Origin: Astropecten irregularis
Taxonomy: Eukaryota; Echinodermata; Asteroidea; Paxillosida; Astropectinidae
DNA length: 64,000 nt
NCBI GenBank assembly: GCA_963971285.1
Contig: OZ020259.1
Span: 248,001-312,000, forward strand
Direction: 5' to 3'
The notes below the pieces were generated by a model that saw only the letters and a program-made list of their open reading frames with translations, ran no database searches and was not told the DNA's origin. The translations under genes were made by a program, and so were the position numbers. Below, one piece after another: positions 27,401 through 34,707 of this stretch (the stretch's first letter is position 1; every line of letters begins with the position of its first letter).

Positions 27401-28299
27401 GAACCTCACTCAAGTTAATTCCAGAAACGAGTTTATCCATGGTGTCTCCGCAAACCTCCCTTTCATATGTTATACGTCCACCATGTAAGCTTCATATCCT
27501 ACTTGGACAAGTTTATTAATGATATTACTAGGTTGTACCCTTGCAATGTCTGATCGTGTCGATTGTCTAGGCTCTGTTGTTTCATGTGTTTTCTCTTTGC
27601 TTCCATTATTTCTAGGCAAACACTGTGGTAAGGCATTTGCGTCACACGCTGCCCATGATAGTCACGTACGACGAACTCACGCTAAAGACAAGCCCTATGT
27701 ATGCCCAGTATGTAGCAAAGCATTCACACAGAAATATGAGCTCAAGTTTCATATGAACATTCATCCTGGTAAGTAAACAAAACATTATTTCCATTGCATT
27801 ATTTCTAATTCACCGAATTCGTTCCCGCCCTGGGCGCGGCCAATTTCATAAAGCTGCTTAAGCATGAAACATGAAAAGTCTTCCTTGATAAAACAGGATT
27901 ACCTGCCAAATGTTCATGTGATGTTTATTGCTTTTGACTTGTATTCGGCCATTGCTTGCCTAGCATAACACTCACAAGGAGTTTCGGCTGGCATACTGAT
28001 TTCATTTACGGCCAAGGTTTTTGGTGCTTAAACAGCTCTATGAAATTGATCCCTGGTTAAATGTTCTAGGCTCCCACTCTATGTAGTGTTCGGGTCCAGT
28101 TTTTACTCATGGTTAATATATAATCCCACACCTATCACTGTAATCGAACTTATTTCTTTTTTGCTTTGTCTTGTTTTAAACAGAAGACATACCAGCCCCA
28201 TATGAGTGTGAGACGCCCAACATTGGCTTTGCTAACGTTGGTGCCCGTGACCAACACAATGTGATCCGCGAGTACAGCGATGGACATACTGCAGTGTAG
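11970..28299 (+). CDS. PRDM14: PRDM14: PR-domain zinc-finger transcriptional regulator (coding span, 9 exons, 5' end unresolved)
   Basis: Coding exons are 11970-12496, 17181-17339, 18084-18244, 20365-20526, 21697-21814, 22977-23206, 26659-26797, 27616-27768 and 28184-28299. All junctions are GT-AG and keep phase, giving about 587 codons; vertebrate PRDM14 is about 570 residues. In order the protein has a proline-rich N-terminal region, a [14 protein letters not shown] motif matching the segment before the PR domain in vertebrates, the PR/SET domain (exons 3-6), then six C2H2 fingers (exons 7-9) with family-typical strings such as [34 protein letters not shown] and [13 protein letters not shown]. 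In vertebrates PRDM14 is a nuclear DNA-binding regulator of germ-cell and pluripotency programmes; the role in this animal is inference. The first retained base is the third base of a codon, so at least one upstream exon exists, unless translation starts at the ATG at 12145. Confidence 0.95.
14261..14400 (+). mobile_element. tRNA-derived SINE (family 2)
   Basis: Head CGGTGGCACTTGCGTAGCTA (box A region) and GACCCGGGTTCGATCCC (box B) about 40 bases later, within a PRDM14 intron. Confidence 0.65.
16790..17045 (-). mobile_element. tRNA-derived SINE (family 3)
   Basis: On the minus strand GGGGTGCCGCGGCCTAGTGG (box A region) and GTGGGTTCGAGTCCGGGC (box B), followed by a non-tRNA body with CTTCACCCAGGAGTAAATGG, a module seen in many marine-animal SINEs. 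About 135 bases upstream of PRDM14 exon 17181. Confidence 0.7.
17181..17339 (+). CDS. PRDM14: PRDM14 exon: linker before the PR domain
   Basis: The acceptor is CTCCTTCCAAAG and the donor is GAGG|GTAAGG. The exon carries a charged, low-complexity linker ending in TVDLPEG; LPEG is where vertebrate PRDM14 enters the PR domain. It enters and leaves in phase 1, matching its neighbours. Confidence 0.85.
17699..17780 (+). repeat. GCCGAGGCC-type short repeat
   Basis: Imperfect repeats of CCGAGGC, AGCCGAAG and TGCCGAGGCC directly upstream of a MITE in a PRDM14 intron. Confidence 0.7.
17814..18025 (+). mobile_element. MITE, AAGGCCTTTTCACACGACG family (copy 1)
   Basis: 212 bp with long inverted ends AAGGCCTTTTCACACGACGC and GCGTCGTGTGAAAAGGCCTT. 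Its right end is 58 bases from the acceptor of PRDM14 exon 18084. Confidence 0.87.
18084..18244 (+). CDS. PRDM14: PRDM14 exon: first part of the PR/SET domain
   Basis: The exon encodes [20 protein letters not shown], then [15 protein letters not shown] and NFMWE, the opening strands of the PR domain. The acceptor TTGATCAG and the donor GAG|GTAAGG keep frame; it ends in phase 0. Confidence 0.93.
19325..19460 (+). mobile_element. Short MITE, GGGGTCGATTTCAC family (copy 1)
   Basis: About 136 bp, GGGGCCGATTTCACCAAAC to TTCATGAAATCCACACC, with internal ATCGTAGGACT blocks and inverted AGTTACGAT blocks. Confidence 0.8.
19997..20126 (+). mobile_element. Short MITE, GGGGTCGATTTCAC family (copy 2)
   Basis: GGGGTATTTCACTAAACTC to TTCGTGAAATCGACCCC, 130 bp, 0.24 kb upstream of PRDM14 exon 20365. 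Confidence 0.82.
20365..20526 (+). CDS. PRDM14: PRDM14 exon: middle of the PR/SET domain
   Basis: Encodes [20 protein letters not shown], then the PR-domain hallmark [12 protein letters not shown] and [12 protein letters not shown]. The acceptor is GTCTGTTTCAAG and the donor AAG|GTATGA. Both ends are phase 0. Confidence 0.95.
20527..20735 (+). repeat. Three-unit tandem repeat with CCAAT and CRE-type motifs, starting at a PRDM14 donor
   Basis: Each unit of about 66-70 bp contains GGTCTGATTGGCTA-like sequence (inverted CCAAT), then ATGACGTCACAGG-like sequence (CRE), then TTTCATT. Units begin near 20527, 20594 and 20664; the third has TTACGTCA instead of TGACGTCA. Confidence 0.8.
20785..21142 (+). 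mobile_element. TTAA MITE, family A (copy 3)
   Basis: TTAAATGTACTATCATAC to TGCCTTTAA, in the PRDM14 intron 3' of exon 20365-20526. Central TTTGATCTTTTAAGATCA palindrome. Confidence 0.75.
21697..21814 (+). CDS. PRDM14: PRDM14 exon: end of the PR/SET domain
   Basis: Encodes [20 protein letters not shown], the conserved LLVWYGD end of the PR domain. The acceptor lies in a C-rich tract (CCCACCCACAG). The donor G|GTAAGA is followed about 10 bases later by a MITE. It ends in phase 1. Confidence 0.93.
21825..22069 (+). mobile_element. MITE with CGGCTCCGG-rich ends (copy 1)
   Basis: About 245 bp. The left end AAGGCCCTTTTCCAAATCTC runs into repeated GGCTCCGG; the right end is the inverse, ending TTTGGAAAAGGGCCC. 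Starts 10 bases after the donor of PRDM14 exon 21697-21814. Confidence 0.85.
22437..22795 (-). mobile_element. TTAA MITE, family B (copy 2)
   Basis: AAAGGTTTAGTACAGG to TGTACCTTTAA, inverted relative to copy 1, about 180 bp upstream of the PRDM14 exon at 22977. Confidence 0.7.
22977..23206 (+). CDS. PRDM14: PRDM14 exon: zinc fingers 1, 2 and start of 3
   Basis: Finger 1 is [19 protein letters not shown] with a C-terminal Cys (KYTRC) as last ligand, a peculiarity shared with vertebrate PRDM14. Finger 2 is [19 protein letters not shown]. Finger 3 begins [12 protein letters not shown] and is split by the intron. The acceptor is TTCTTCGATAG and the donor CAG|GTATAA. Confidence 0.95.
23215..23451 (+). 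mobile_element. MITE, GGGCCAATTTCAT family (copy 2, left end decayed)
   Basis: Starts within 10 bases of the donor of PRDM14 exon 22977-23206. The right end, TCTATAAAATTGGCCCC, is clear. Confidence 0.75.
24625..25059 (+). mobile_element. TTAA MITE, family C, with 22-bp perfect terminal inverted repeats
   Basis: The left end is TTAAAGGTTCACTGTAATAA plus AA and the right end is its exact complement, giving a 435-bp element in a PRDM14 intron. The interior contains TGACGTCA-like motifs. No ORF of transposase type is present. Confidence 0.85.
26340..26572 (-). mobile_element. tRNA-derived SINE (family 4)
   Basis: Minus strand GGGAGTCAGGTTGGCGTAGC (box A region) and GACCGGGTTCAAGTCAGGC (box B), then a body of about 150 bp. 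It ends 86 bases before PRDM14 exon 26659. Confidence 0.7.
26659..26797 (+). CDS. PRDM14: PRDM14 exon: rest of finger 3, finger 4, start of 5
   Basis: Begins [19 protein letters not shown], then finger 4 ([20 protein letters not shown]) and the HSGEKPFK linker. The donor is AAAT|GTAAGA, so the first Cys codon of finger 5 is split (t|gc) across the intron, and the frame is restored in the next exon. The acceptor has a T-rich tract ending TTTACCAG. Confidence 0.95.
26868..26945 (+). repeat. AAAC/AAAT-type microsatellite in a PRDM14 intron
   Basis: Degenerate AACAAATAAG/AAATAAAC tetranucleotide-like repeat. Confidence 0.75.
27331..27376 (+). ncRNA. Hammerhead-ribozyme-like motif (copy 4, diverged subfamily)
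   Basis: CTC, TTGAGGA, one extra base, GGCCAGAGTACACTGGCC, GAAAC, GTC, GAG. Stem II differs from the other copies at two paired positions with both strands changed. The downstream sequence (TCCGCAAACC...CACCATGTAAGC, to about 27500) parallels the tail of the other copies. Confidence 0.5.
27616..27768 (+). CDS. PRDM14: PRDM14 exon: fingers 5 and 6
   Basis: Finger 5 is [20 protein letters not shown] and finger 6 is [20 protein letters not shown] followed by NIH. The acceptor is TTATTTCTAG and the donor CCTG|GTAAGT (phase 1). Finger 6 is the least conserved finger between this sequence and vertebrates. Confidence 0.94.
27838..28053 (+). mobile_element. MITE, GGGCCAATTTCAT family (copy 3)
   Basis: GGCCAATTTCATAAAGCTGC to CTCTATGAAATTGATCCC, in the last PRDM14 intron. 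Confidence 0.82.
28184..28299 (+). CDS. PRDM14: PRDM14 last exon: C-terminal tail and stop
   Basis: The acceptor TTGTTTTAAACAG joins in phase 1 to give [15 protein letters not shown] and a tail ending SDGHTAV, with a TAG stop at 28297-28299. This tail is longer than the few residues after finger 6 in vertebrates. Candidate poly(A) signals AATAAA lie at 28615-28620 and 28877-28882. Confidence 0.85.
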
Positions 28300-28438
28300 T
28301 ATTCTTGCTGAATAACAGCGACGAGGAAGACATCTTGAAACGAAATATACCAGCGATCCACGTTTGTTTCTTTTTATGTTATTGGAATGGATACCATTTT
28401 CAAGAAGGCCACAATATGCTCTTTGGTGTTAACTCATG

Positions 28439-28659
28439 GGCCTTTACGAAACCTGGCTTGAGGCTAGGTTTGGTACTTATTTCGCTACCGCCAGTTGAGG
28501 CCCACAAAACAAAATGAAGGGATTGGACCACACGACGAAGCCGAAGAAAGGCTCCAGCTACGCTATGCATCTCAAGCCCTTCATTTCATTTAGGACACAA
28601 AATGGCAGTAGCAAAATAAATCCCAAGCCTAGCCTCAAGCCTCATTTCATAAAGGCCCT
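28439..28659 (+). mobile_element. MITE, GGGCCTTTACGAAA ends
   Basis: 221 bp with ends GGGCCTTTACGAAACCTGGC and CATTTCATAAAGGCCC and subterminal inverted CTTGAGGCTAGG. It lies in the PRDM14 3' UTR or flank. Confidence 0.8.
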
Positions 28660-28882
28660 ATAAGAGTCGTTTTATCTGAATGCCACCACCGCTATTCCAG
28701 ACCCCACCCTTAAGTTAGCTCGTGTAATGCAACGATGATGCAGTATGCTATGACATTTGTTGTAGTTTTCAGGACGTTAATATTAAATACAAAACTAGAA
28801 TTGCATGCGGGCTTTTGAACATATTCTGTAAAACGAAGAAGGATTGACACTATGGACAGGTAATAGGCCTACGTGTAATAAA
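28615..28882 (+). promoter_or_regulatory. Candidate PRDM14 polyadenylation signals
   Basis: AATAAA occurs at 28615-28620 and at 28877-28882, 316 and 578 bases after the stop. If the distal one is used, a whole MITE (28439-28659) lies in the 3' UTR. Confidence 0.4.
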
Positions 28883-28916
28883 GAACAATCAGATACATCT
28901 GCGACTGACCACCGTA

Positions 28917-28972
28917 AGGTCATTTAGGGTCAGCTGAGGTCATCCCAGGTCATCCAGTGTCATCTGAGGTAC
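28917..28972 (+). promoter_or_regulatory. Array of six AGGTCA-like hexamers with 4-base spacing (DR4 geometry)
   Basis: Hexamers AGGTCA, GGGTCA, AGGTCA, AGGTCA, GTGTCA and AGGTAC start at 28917, 28927, 28937, 28947, 28957 and 28967, each separated by four bases. AGGTCA is the nuclear-receptor half-site, and direct repeats with 4-base spacing are the classic thyroid-receptor/LXR arrangement. It could equally be a plain 10-bp minisatellite. Confidence 0.45.
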
Positions 28973-29251
28973 AGATAAAACTCAAAGACAAAATTTAGTA
29001 TTTATTTCTGAGCAGGGATGTATAATGTGCATTGATTAGCAGACGGAGCGATAGAAGGGACTTAGTTTCCAATAATTATGCATTCTTGAATCCAAGTAAA
29101 CCAGTTTGTGATCAGTTTAGGCCTTACCATAAACTTGCAATGGTCTATGGACTGACCATAATGCAAAGAGGCGGGACGACCATGAAATATGATCTTCTCT
29201 TTTTTAGAATCATCAAAATAACCACAAGGAAAACTGACTGAATTTAAAGTC

Positions 29252-29362
29252 ACAGAAAAGTGAACAAACAAAAATTGACTGGAGCTGGATTCGAACCGGC
29301 GACCTCCTGAATACCGTGCAGGGGGTCACTCAAAGAGGAGCCTGTTCGGTATTCAGGAGGTC
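29252..29362 (-). mobile_element. tRNA-derived SINE fragment (family 1, copy 2) with inverted duplication
   Basis: The minus strand carries GGTTCGAATCCAGCTCCAGTC and a GTTCACTTTTC tail. GACCTCCTGAATACCG (29309-29324) reappears inverted as CGGTATTCAGGAGGTC (29347-29362), making a 16-bp inverted repeat. Confidence 0.65.
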
Positions 29363-29759
29363 ATGAATCCCGCACCGGTCAATGTATTTAAATAGTACAT
29401 GAATCCATGAGAATATCTCCTTTGAAATTGATTGGGGATTCTGTCAATAAAAATGTATCTTTTAATATTTGGAACAATGCCACAGGAAGTGCATTGTATA
29501 AATGAATATCTGATTGGTACTATTCTATTGTTTTACAAATAATGGTTGTATATACTATTTAAATCCACAGTATCGTGTAAAGTATTGTATATCAATTTTA
29601 AATGTTATCATTATTATTTTGCTTGTACATATTTGTAAATGTTATCTGCCACTTACAGTTCACTATCATTCTTGTACGGCACATCAAACTTGCAACAGAA
29701 ACATCAAGAAATATGATCAGTTTGGATTTGTGTGTTGATAGATAAAATAAGATGTCAGC

Positions 29760-29823
29760 TTACCAACGATTTATCATTATTAGCAGTTGATTTACCAACG
29801 ATTTATCATTATTAGCAGTTGAT
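29760..29823 (+). repeat. Tandem duplication of a 32-bp unit
   Basis: TTACCAACGATTTATCATTA plus TTAGCAGTTGAT occurs twice in a row with no visible difference. Confidence 0.9.
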
Positions 29824-30220
29824 TTCACGATTGGTGTCAAAAATGTTATTACGTTATTATTCAGTTTTATATTATAGGTGGCTTCAATGAGTAGCAGTCA
29901 AAATCTAAATGAAAGAGTAATGAAAGTGGTGCTTCATTTAAATAATTAATTAGTTATGCAATTACTAAGTAAACATAGGCTTTAATCAATAACTTTAGTT
30001 CATTCTGGACTTTCACGTGACGTAAACTATTTTGTTCAATGTGTGCACTTAAAAGGCAAAGGGGAAGAAAAGATCGAATTGGCTCACATTCATGAACTTG
30101 TGACTTTGAATATGAGTGCAAACTATGTCGATTCAAACCCGAATCGTAACACTATAAAAGATTAAATGCTTTGCTTCAGTACATGTTTATAGCTGCGACG
30201 TGAACATAGTAAAATAAATA

Positions 30221-30436
30221 AAGGCCTTTTCACACGACGCTGAAACATCTCAACCATTGAGAAATGTATTCTCTTATGGCTGCGAAATCTTACAAGAATA
30301 ATCGTGTGAAAGGACACCGATGCTTGGGAGTGACCCACGTCCCTGGTGAATCCTTGAGAGATTTTGACCGAGGTCCAGACCCATGAGAGAATTTCTCCAT
30401 GGTAGAGAGTTTTTTTAGCGTCGTGTGAAAAGGCCT
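30221..30436 (-). mobile_element. MITE, AAGGCCTTTTCACACGACG family (copy 2)
   Basis: 216 bp with the same ends; the interior matches copy 1 in inverted order (for example GACGTGGGTCACTC against GACGTCGGTCACTC). Confidence 0.85.
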
Positions 30437-30679
30437 GAATACGCACAAAAGACGGGCTAACTGGAATATTGTTTTAATGAATTTTATGGCATCGCAAAGT
30501 AAAAACAAGACTAACTACATTCCCATTATGTTGCCCCATCACTAAGCAACTTGGTTTGCATTTCCCCTTACAATTATCATCAAATCTAAAGAAATATGAA
30601 GCTTGAAATAATTCCAGAAATGAACTTACCAGCAAACAAGATTGTAGCCCTTGAAATGGTGTAAAAGCTAATGATACCT

Positions 30680-30818
30680 GGGATCGATTACATGAGCCCT
30701 ACGATCAATCGTAACTCAACTTACGAAGGATAACCCATCGTATCCTTCGTAAAGTTGCAATGCATCACAGGTCCTACGATTGATAGTAAGTTACGATGAG
30801 TTTGGTGAAATCAACCCC
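30680..30818 (-). mobile_element. Short MITE, GGGGTCGATTTCAC family (copy 3)
   Basis: GGGATCGATTACATGAGCCC to TTTGGTGAAATCAACCCC, inverted relative to copies 1 and 2. Confidence 0.8.
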
Positions 30819-31202
30819 GAAGACCTACCCCACCGCTTTCCACATAAAAAGCCTCATCGGGAAGACATAAGGCCGATGTGCGTAAGTTCATTCCAAGCTC
30901 ATCCGAGTTGATAGCATGGTTCTTATCAACCAGTCTACCCTGTGACAACACGTACTATCATACATTATTGATACCAAACCACAAAAAGCCATCGACGCCA
31001 CGAAGATCTGAACATCCAGGCTAAGAGTGTAGATTTACATTGGGTTGTAATACAAGTATGACAAACCAATGAATTAATCTACTCTATGTAGGTCTACGGT
31101 GAATTGAATCTGAGTTTAGTTAATTATACAGGCATATTGAGCGATGTGTTGGGCAGTAACGGCCATCAATACGCGTCAGTTACACAGATCGCCTTGGTAC
31201 TG

Positions 31203-31411
31203 GGGGCCTTTCTCGAAGCTCGGCTCCGGCTCCGGCTCCGGCTTCGTCTCTGTTTTCATACACTAAAAATATAGATTGTGGCTTTTCATTGAAGCTGAAA
31301 CTCTGTTGTCCTTTTCAAACCAGATAATCTACTTTCTAACTGCAGCCAAAATCTATTACGTCTTCACGAAATGGAGCCTGAGCCTGAGCCGAGCTTTGAG
31401 AAAGGCCCCCA
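31203..31411 (+). mobile_element. MITE with CGGCTCCGG-rich ends (copy 2)
   Basis: GGGGGCCTTTCTCGAAGCTC to GAGCTTTGAGAAAGGCCCCC with GGCTCCGG repeats at the left and GAGCCTGAGCC at the right. The interior TAGATTGTGGCTTTTCATTG matches copy 1. Confidence 0.85.
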
Positions 31412-31847
31412 GGAGATCTCGCCAAATGACACGAGATATAAACACCAAACTACGGAGGCTTATAATGACCATCCACATCTGTATGAAATACTATTTTTAA
31501 TCTGAAAGGACGAGATCTGTCGTCGTGAAAGATTCCGGTGTATGATGGAGGATCATTGAAGACATTTCTAAGTTATCAAAATGTCAGAATTATTCTACCA
31601 TCACCAATATTACTCTGAAATCTTTGATTTTAGTCGCGCTAGTCAAAATCCGGTAAAATTTTACTTCAATTTCCTTGAAATTCACAGAACGGTATATCCA
31701 TGGGACATTTTATTCTCAATTTCCATTCGTATAATGTATAACTGTCGTGGTATTATAATATTGCGATGTTTACCTGACTGGGTGTATAAAGTGAAGCAAG
31801 CCACTTGACCCATTATGAGTCAGGTTTACAAGCCTAGGCCTATCATT

Positions 31848-31964
31848 GGGTGCGTTCGTTTAGCTTTCAAGAGTCAACCCGTCCTCATACCTCACTTGAT
31901 TTGTGCAGTATACGCGACCCTTCCCATATCAGGGCTGCCCCGTGGAAGCTAAACAAATGCACCC
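31848..31964 (+). mobile_element. Small MITE, GGGTGCGTTCGTTTAGCT ends (copy 1)
   Basis: 117 bp with ends GGGTGCGTTCGTTTAGCTT and AAGCTAAACAAATGCACCC. Confidence 0.75.
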
Positions 31965-32879
31965 ATTGAGGTAAAATTAACCTTTTAAAGGCAGAAAATA
32001 AGAAATTATTTTTCTGTTTTCCACTGATACAGGCTAGTCAGAATGAACTCATGTTGGGTCAAATCTATGTAGCGCCTGATTAATTCGACACATGCATTAC
32101 ATGTCCCAAGACATTAAGCTGTAAAAATGGCAATTCAATTCTCCATATGTATAAATATTCATAACACTCATACCAGCACTCCCTCGGTGTACACTTCACA
32201 GACTCAATATTCCTGTGCACGGTTGCCTCTTAGCTCAGGCTGTCTACCTAGGACCGTGATAAGATGTGCCTGAGTGACCCCGTATTTACACTGCTAATGG
32301 ACAAGTGCAAAAGCACTTTCGATAACGTAATTTTCTCCAGGGGTGAACCGAGACTACAAGACGTTCGTCTTTTCCCCTCATATTTATTCCACCATTCCTC
32401 CAAACTGAGCAATCTAGGAGCTTGGTCTGAGTGCCTGCATTATTTATACCACTCAGACTAAAGACAAACTCTAAGTACTGGGTGGTTTGGAGGGTTTTTT
32501 CATAGGACAGTGCATAGCCTCGGGACGTGTGTGCTTTTTGCTGTAGAGGTAAAAGAGCTCTGGTAATTGTATTACATTAGTGTAGAGGGACACATACGCT
32601 TCAGGCAGGATGCGCTTTGCTTTATTGAATCTTCGCCTCATAATTTTATGTGAATTCATAAAATGGTTGGAGGTTGGTGTACCGGATGTGCGTTTGTCGG
32701 TACATCGCCCTGCAATCTCTTACCGTTATACCGAAACGGTGTACATCTAGGTATATGGGATTTTCAATCTTGGTGTATAAGCTACGTATACTCCATGCAG
32801 TGACTGTACACCATGAAAATCGCGAAATGATTTCAGAGATGAAGGCAAATTAATTTCAGCCGATTAAATGGGTGCATTC

Positions 32880-32993
32880 GTTTAGCTAACACGGTCAGCC
32901 CTTACTGGGAATGGTCGTGTTTTACTGCACAAAACAAGCGAGAGAATGGGGACGAGGCTGACTGGTGTCGACCCGGGGGAGTTACACGCACCC
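32880..32993 (+). mobile_element. Small MITE, GGGTGCGTTCGTTTAGCT ends (copy 2)
   Basis: 114 bp, GGGTGCATTCGTTTAGCTA to GTTACACGCACCC. The interior shares CAGCCC and GCACAAA blocks with copy 1 in inverted order. Confidence 0.65.
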
Positions 32994-33452
32994 TATGTTT
33001 GTTTTCTGTACTTGCATGATGTAGATAAAAGACAAATGGCCGGTGGCCAGCCAGATATATTGACTACGGATCTCTAAAAAGATTTCCAACACGAATTACA
33101 GGCTTGCATGTTACAACACCATTGTAGAGTCAAGTACATTTATCAGTGTCGAGAATCATCTCAATTTATTCATTTATTGATTGTTCTAAATAATGTAGTT
33201 TTAAAAGCTGTAGGTCTATGCATTTATGATGTTCATTGTACATGTTGACATTTCTTCAAAGACCACAGTATATATCACGTGTAACTTGAATCTTTTTAAA
33301 GTAGATTGGTTTGTGCCAGATCAGCACGTGACACAATCGGTTATAATGATGTAAGAGCATTTATTAATTAACAGATTTGGTGGTTTTAAGGCAATTAAAT
33401 TATCAGCAGTCATAATAATGATTTATTTGAATGACAATTAATACACCATTTG

Positions 33453-34707
33453 TCATGTTCGTGATCGAATTTGATTATATATCTCCACCTGTTTGTTGAA
33501 TATTTCTAGTCCTTTTTGGTATAATAATTCATCTGCATGTAAAACGCGTCTGACCTCGGGGTCATTGCGCAGCTGCAGTAACAGCGCCTGTTCTGAGCCA
33601 TCAGAATCCAGTTTCTGCCTGACGGGCCTGGTACTGTTTTGTGGAATATTTTGAGGGTTGGAGATGGGGTTGACAGTTTTATTATAAGACCCACTGTTGT
33701 CATGGCGACCTGCGCACAGTCCATACATGGGCAATTTGAAAGCCTCTTGGGCCATATGTAATGACTCATCATAGCGGTCTACCAGCATAATGACTGTGAA
33801 CCAGCGCTCGAGGTTGTCAAGGCAATATCGCAGAAGAGCCTCGTATTCAGTCTGATTCAGAGTTTGCTCCATGATTAGCTTCTCTCTGAACCAACAGGGG
33901 GCGCCCTTCCAAGGTTCCCTGAATTTCTTTACGAAGTCGTGTGGGACAGCATCAATCTTAATGCGCTGCATCCAGTGGGATTTATCCCTGCAAAACTCGG
34001 GTTGAAACAGAAGCTGTCTGAAGAAGAAACTCCCTTGATGTATTGCCCATTCGCGAAGGGATACCCTACCAGCCACCAGGGCTGAGCACAGCTGGTCTTG
34101 CCTGGCGTGCTTGCAGTAAGAATGTGATGACAACGTCCTCTCGTATGGATCTCTCATGACAGTGAAATACGCACACGGTCTGTCGTATCGATCACATAGC
34201 CCGAAAGCATACCCACCAAAGTACGTGTTGGGCTTACTACGAAGCATGAATTGCTTATTACGTGCAAAGCGTGCCTCTACGGCTAACCTACCCTCACTAC
34301 TCAGCACAGGTCCTGTCGATCTACCAAGATCGGCACTCGCTAGTGTCGACAAACACCTCTTGGTTGTCGTACCAGCCGCTTTATTATGGTGTAAATACAC
34401 AAGTACTTTACTAGGATCTAAGAAGGCAGGATCCGCGCTCGATGAGGAAGAATTGTAGTTGATGAAATAGTTAGGGATGAAGTTTTGTCTCAATGGCCAA
34501 GGGAACGATCTAACGTGAGGTAACTCCATCTCAGCTTGCAGACTTGGTTGTTGCAATGATGCTGGTATGACTGGTGATGATACTAGACCTTTAGTATCTT
34601 GTTGGCGTTGGGATGTGTGATGTGGTAGCGTGCTGGGCTTGTTAGCAGACCCCAATGCTTGAGCAACCTGTCGAGGTGATGGCGGTGGAGGCCAAAGTGC
34701 AACACCT
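33453..34707 (-). CDS. Sulfotransferase exon 2: stem and catalytic domain
   Basis: The acceptor is TTTCTTTTATTTTACAG (minus strand, AG at 34709-34708); the exon starts with the third base of a Gly codon. It encodes the Pro-rich stem, the PAPS-binding motifs HHNKAAGTTTK and VMRDPYERTLSSHS, and Cys-rich elements typical of a disulfide-stabilised lumenal enzyme. An uninterrupted frame continues upstream to 34775, but that part is intron. The stop is TGA at 33455-33453, with AATAAA (minus) at 33427-33422 just downstream and further copies beyond. Confidence 0.88.
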
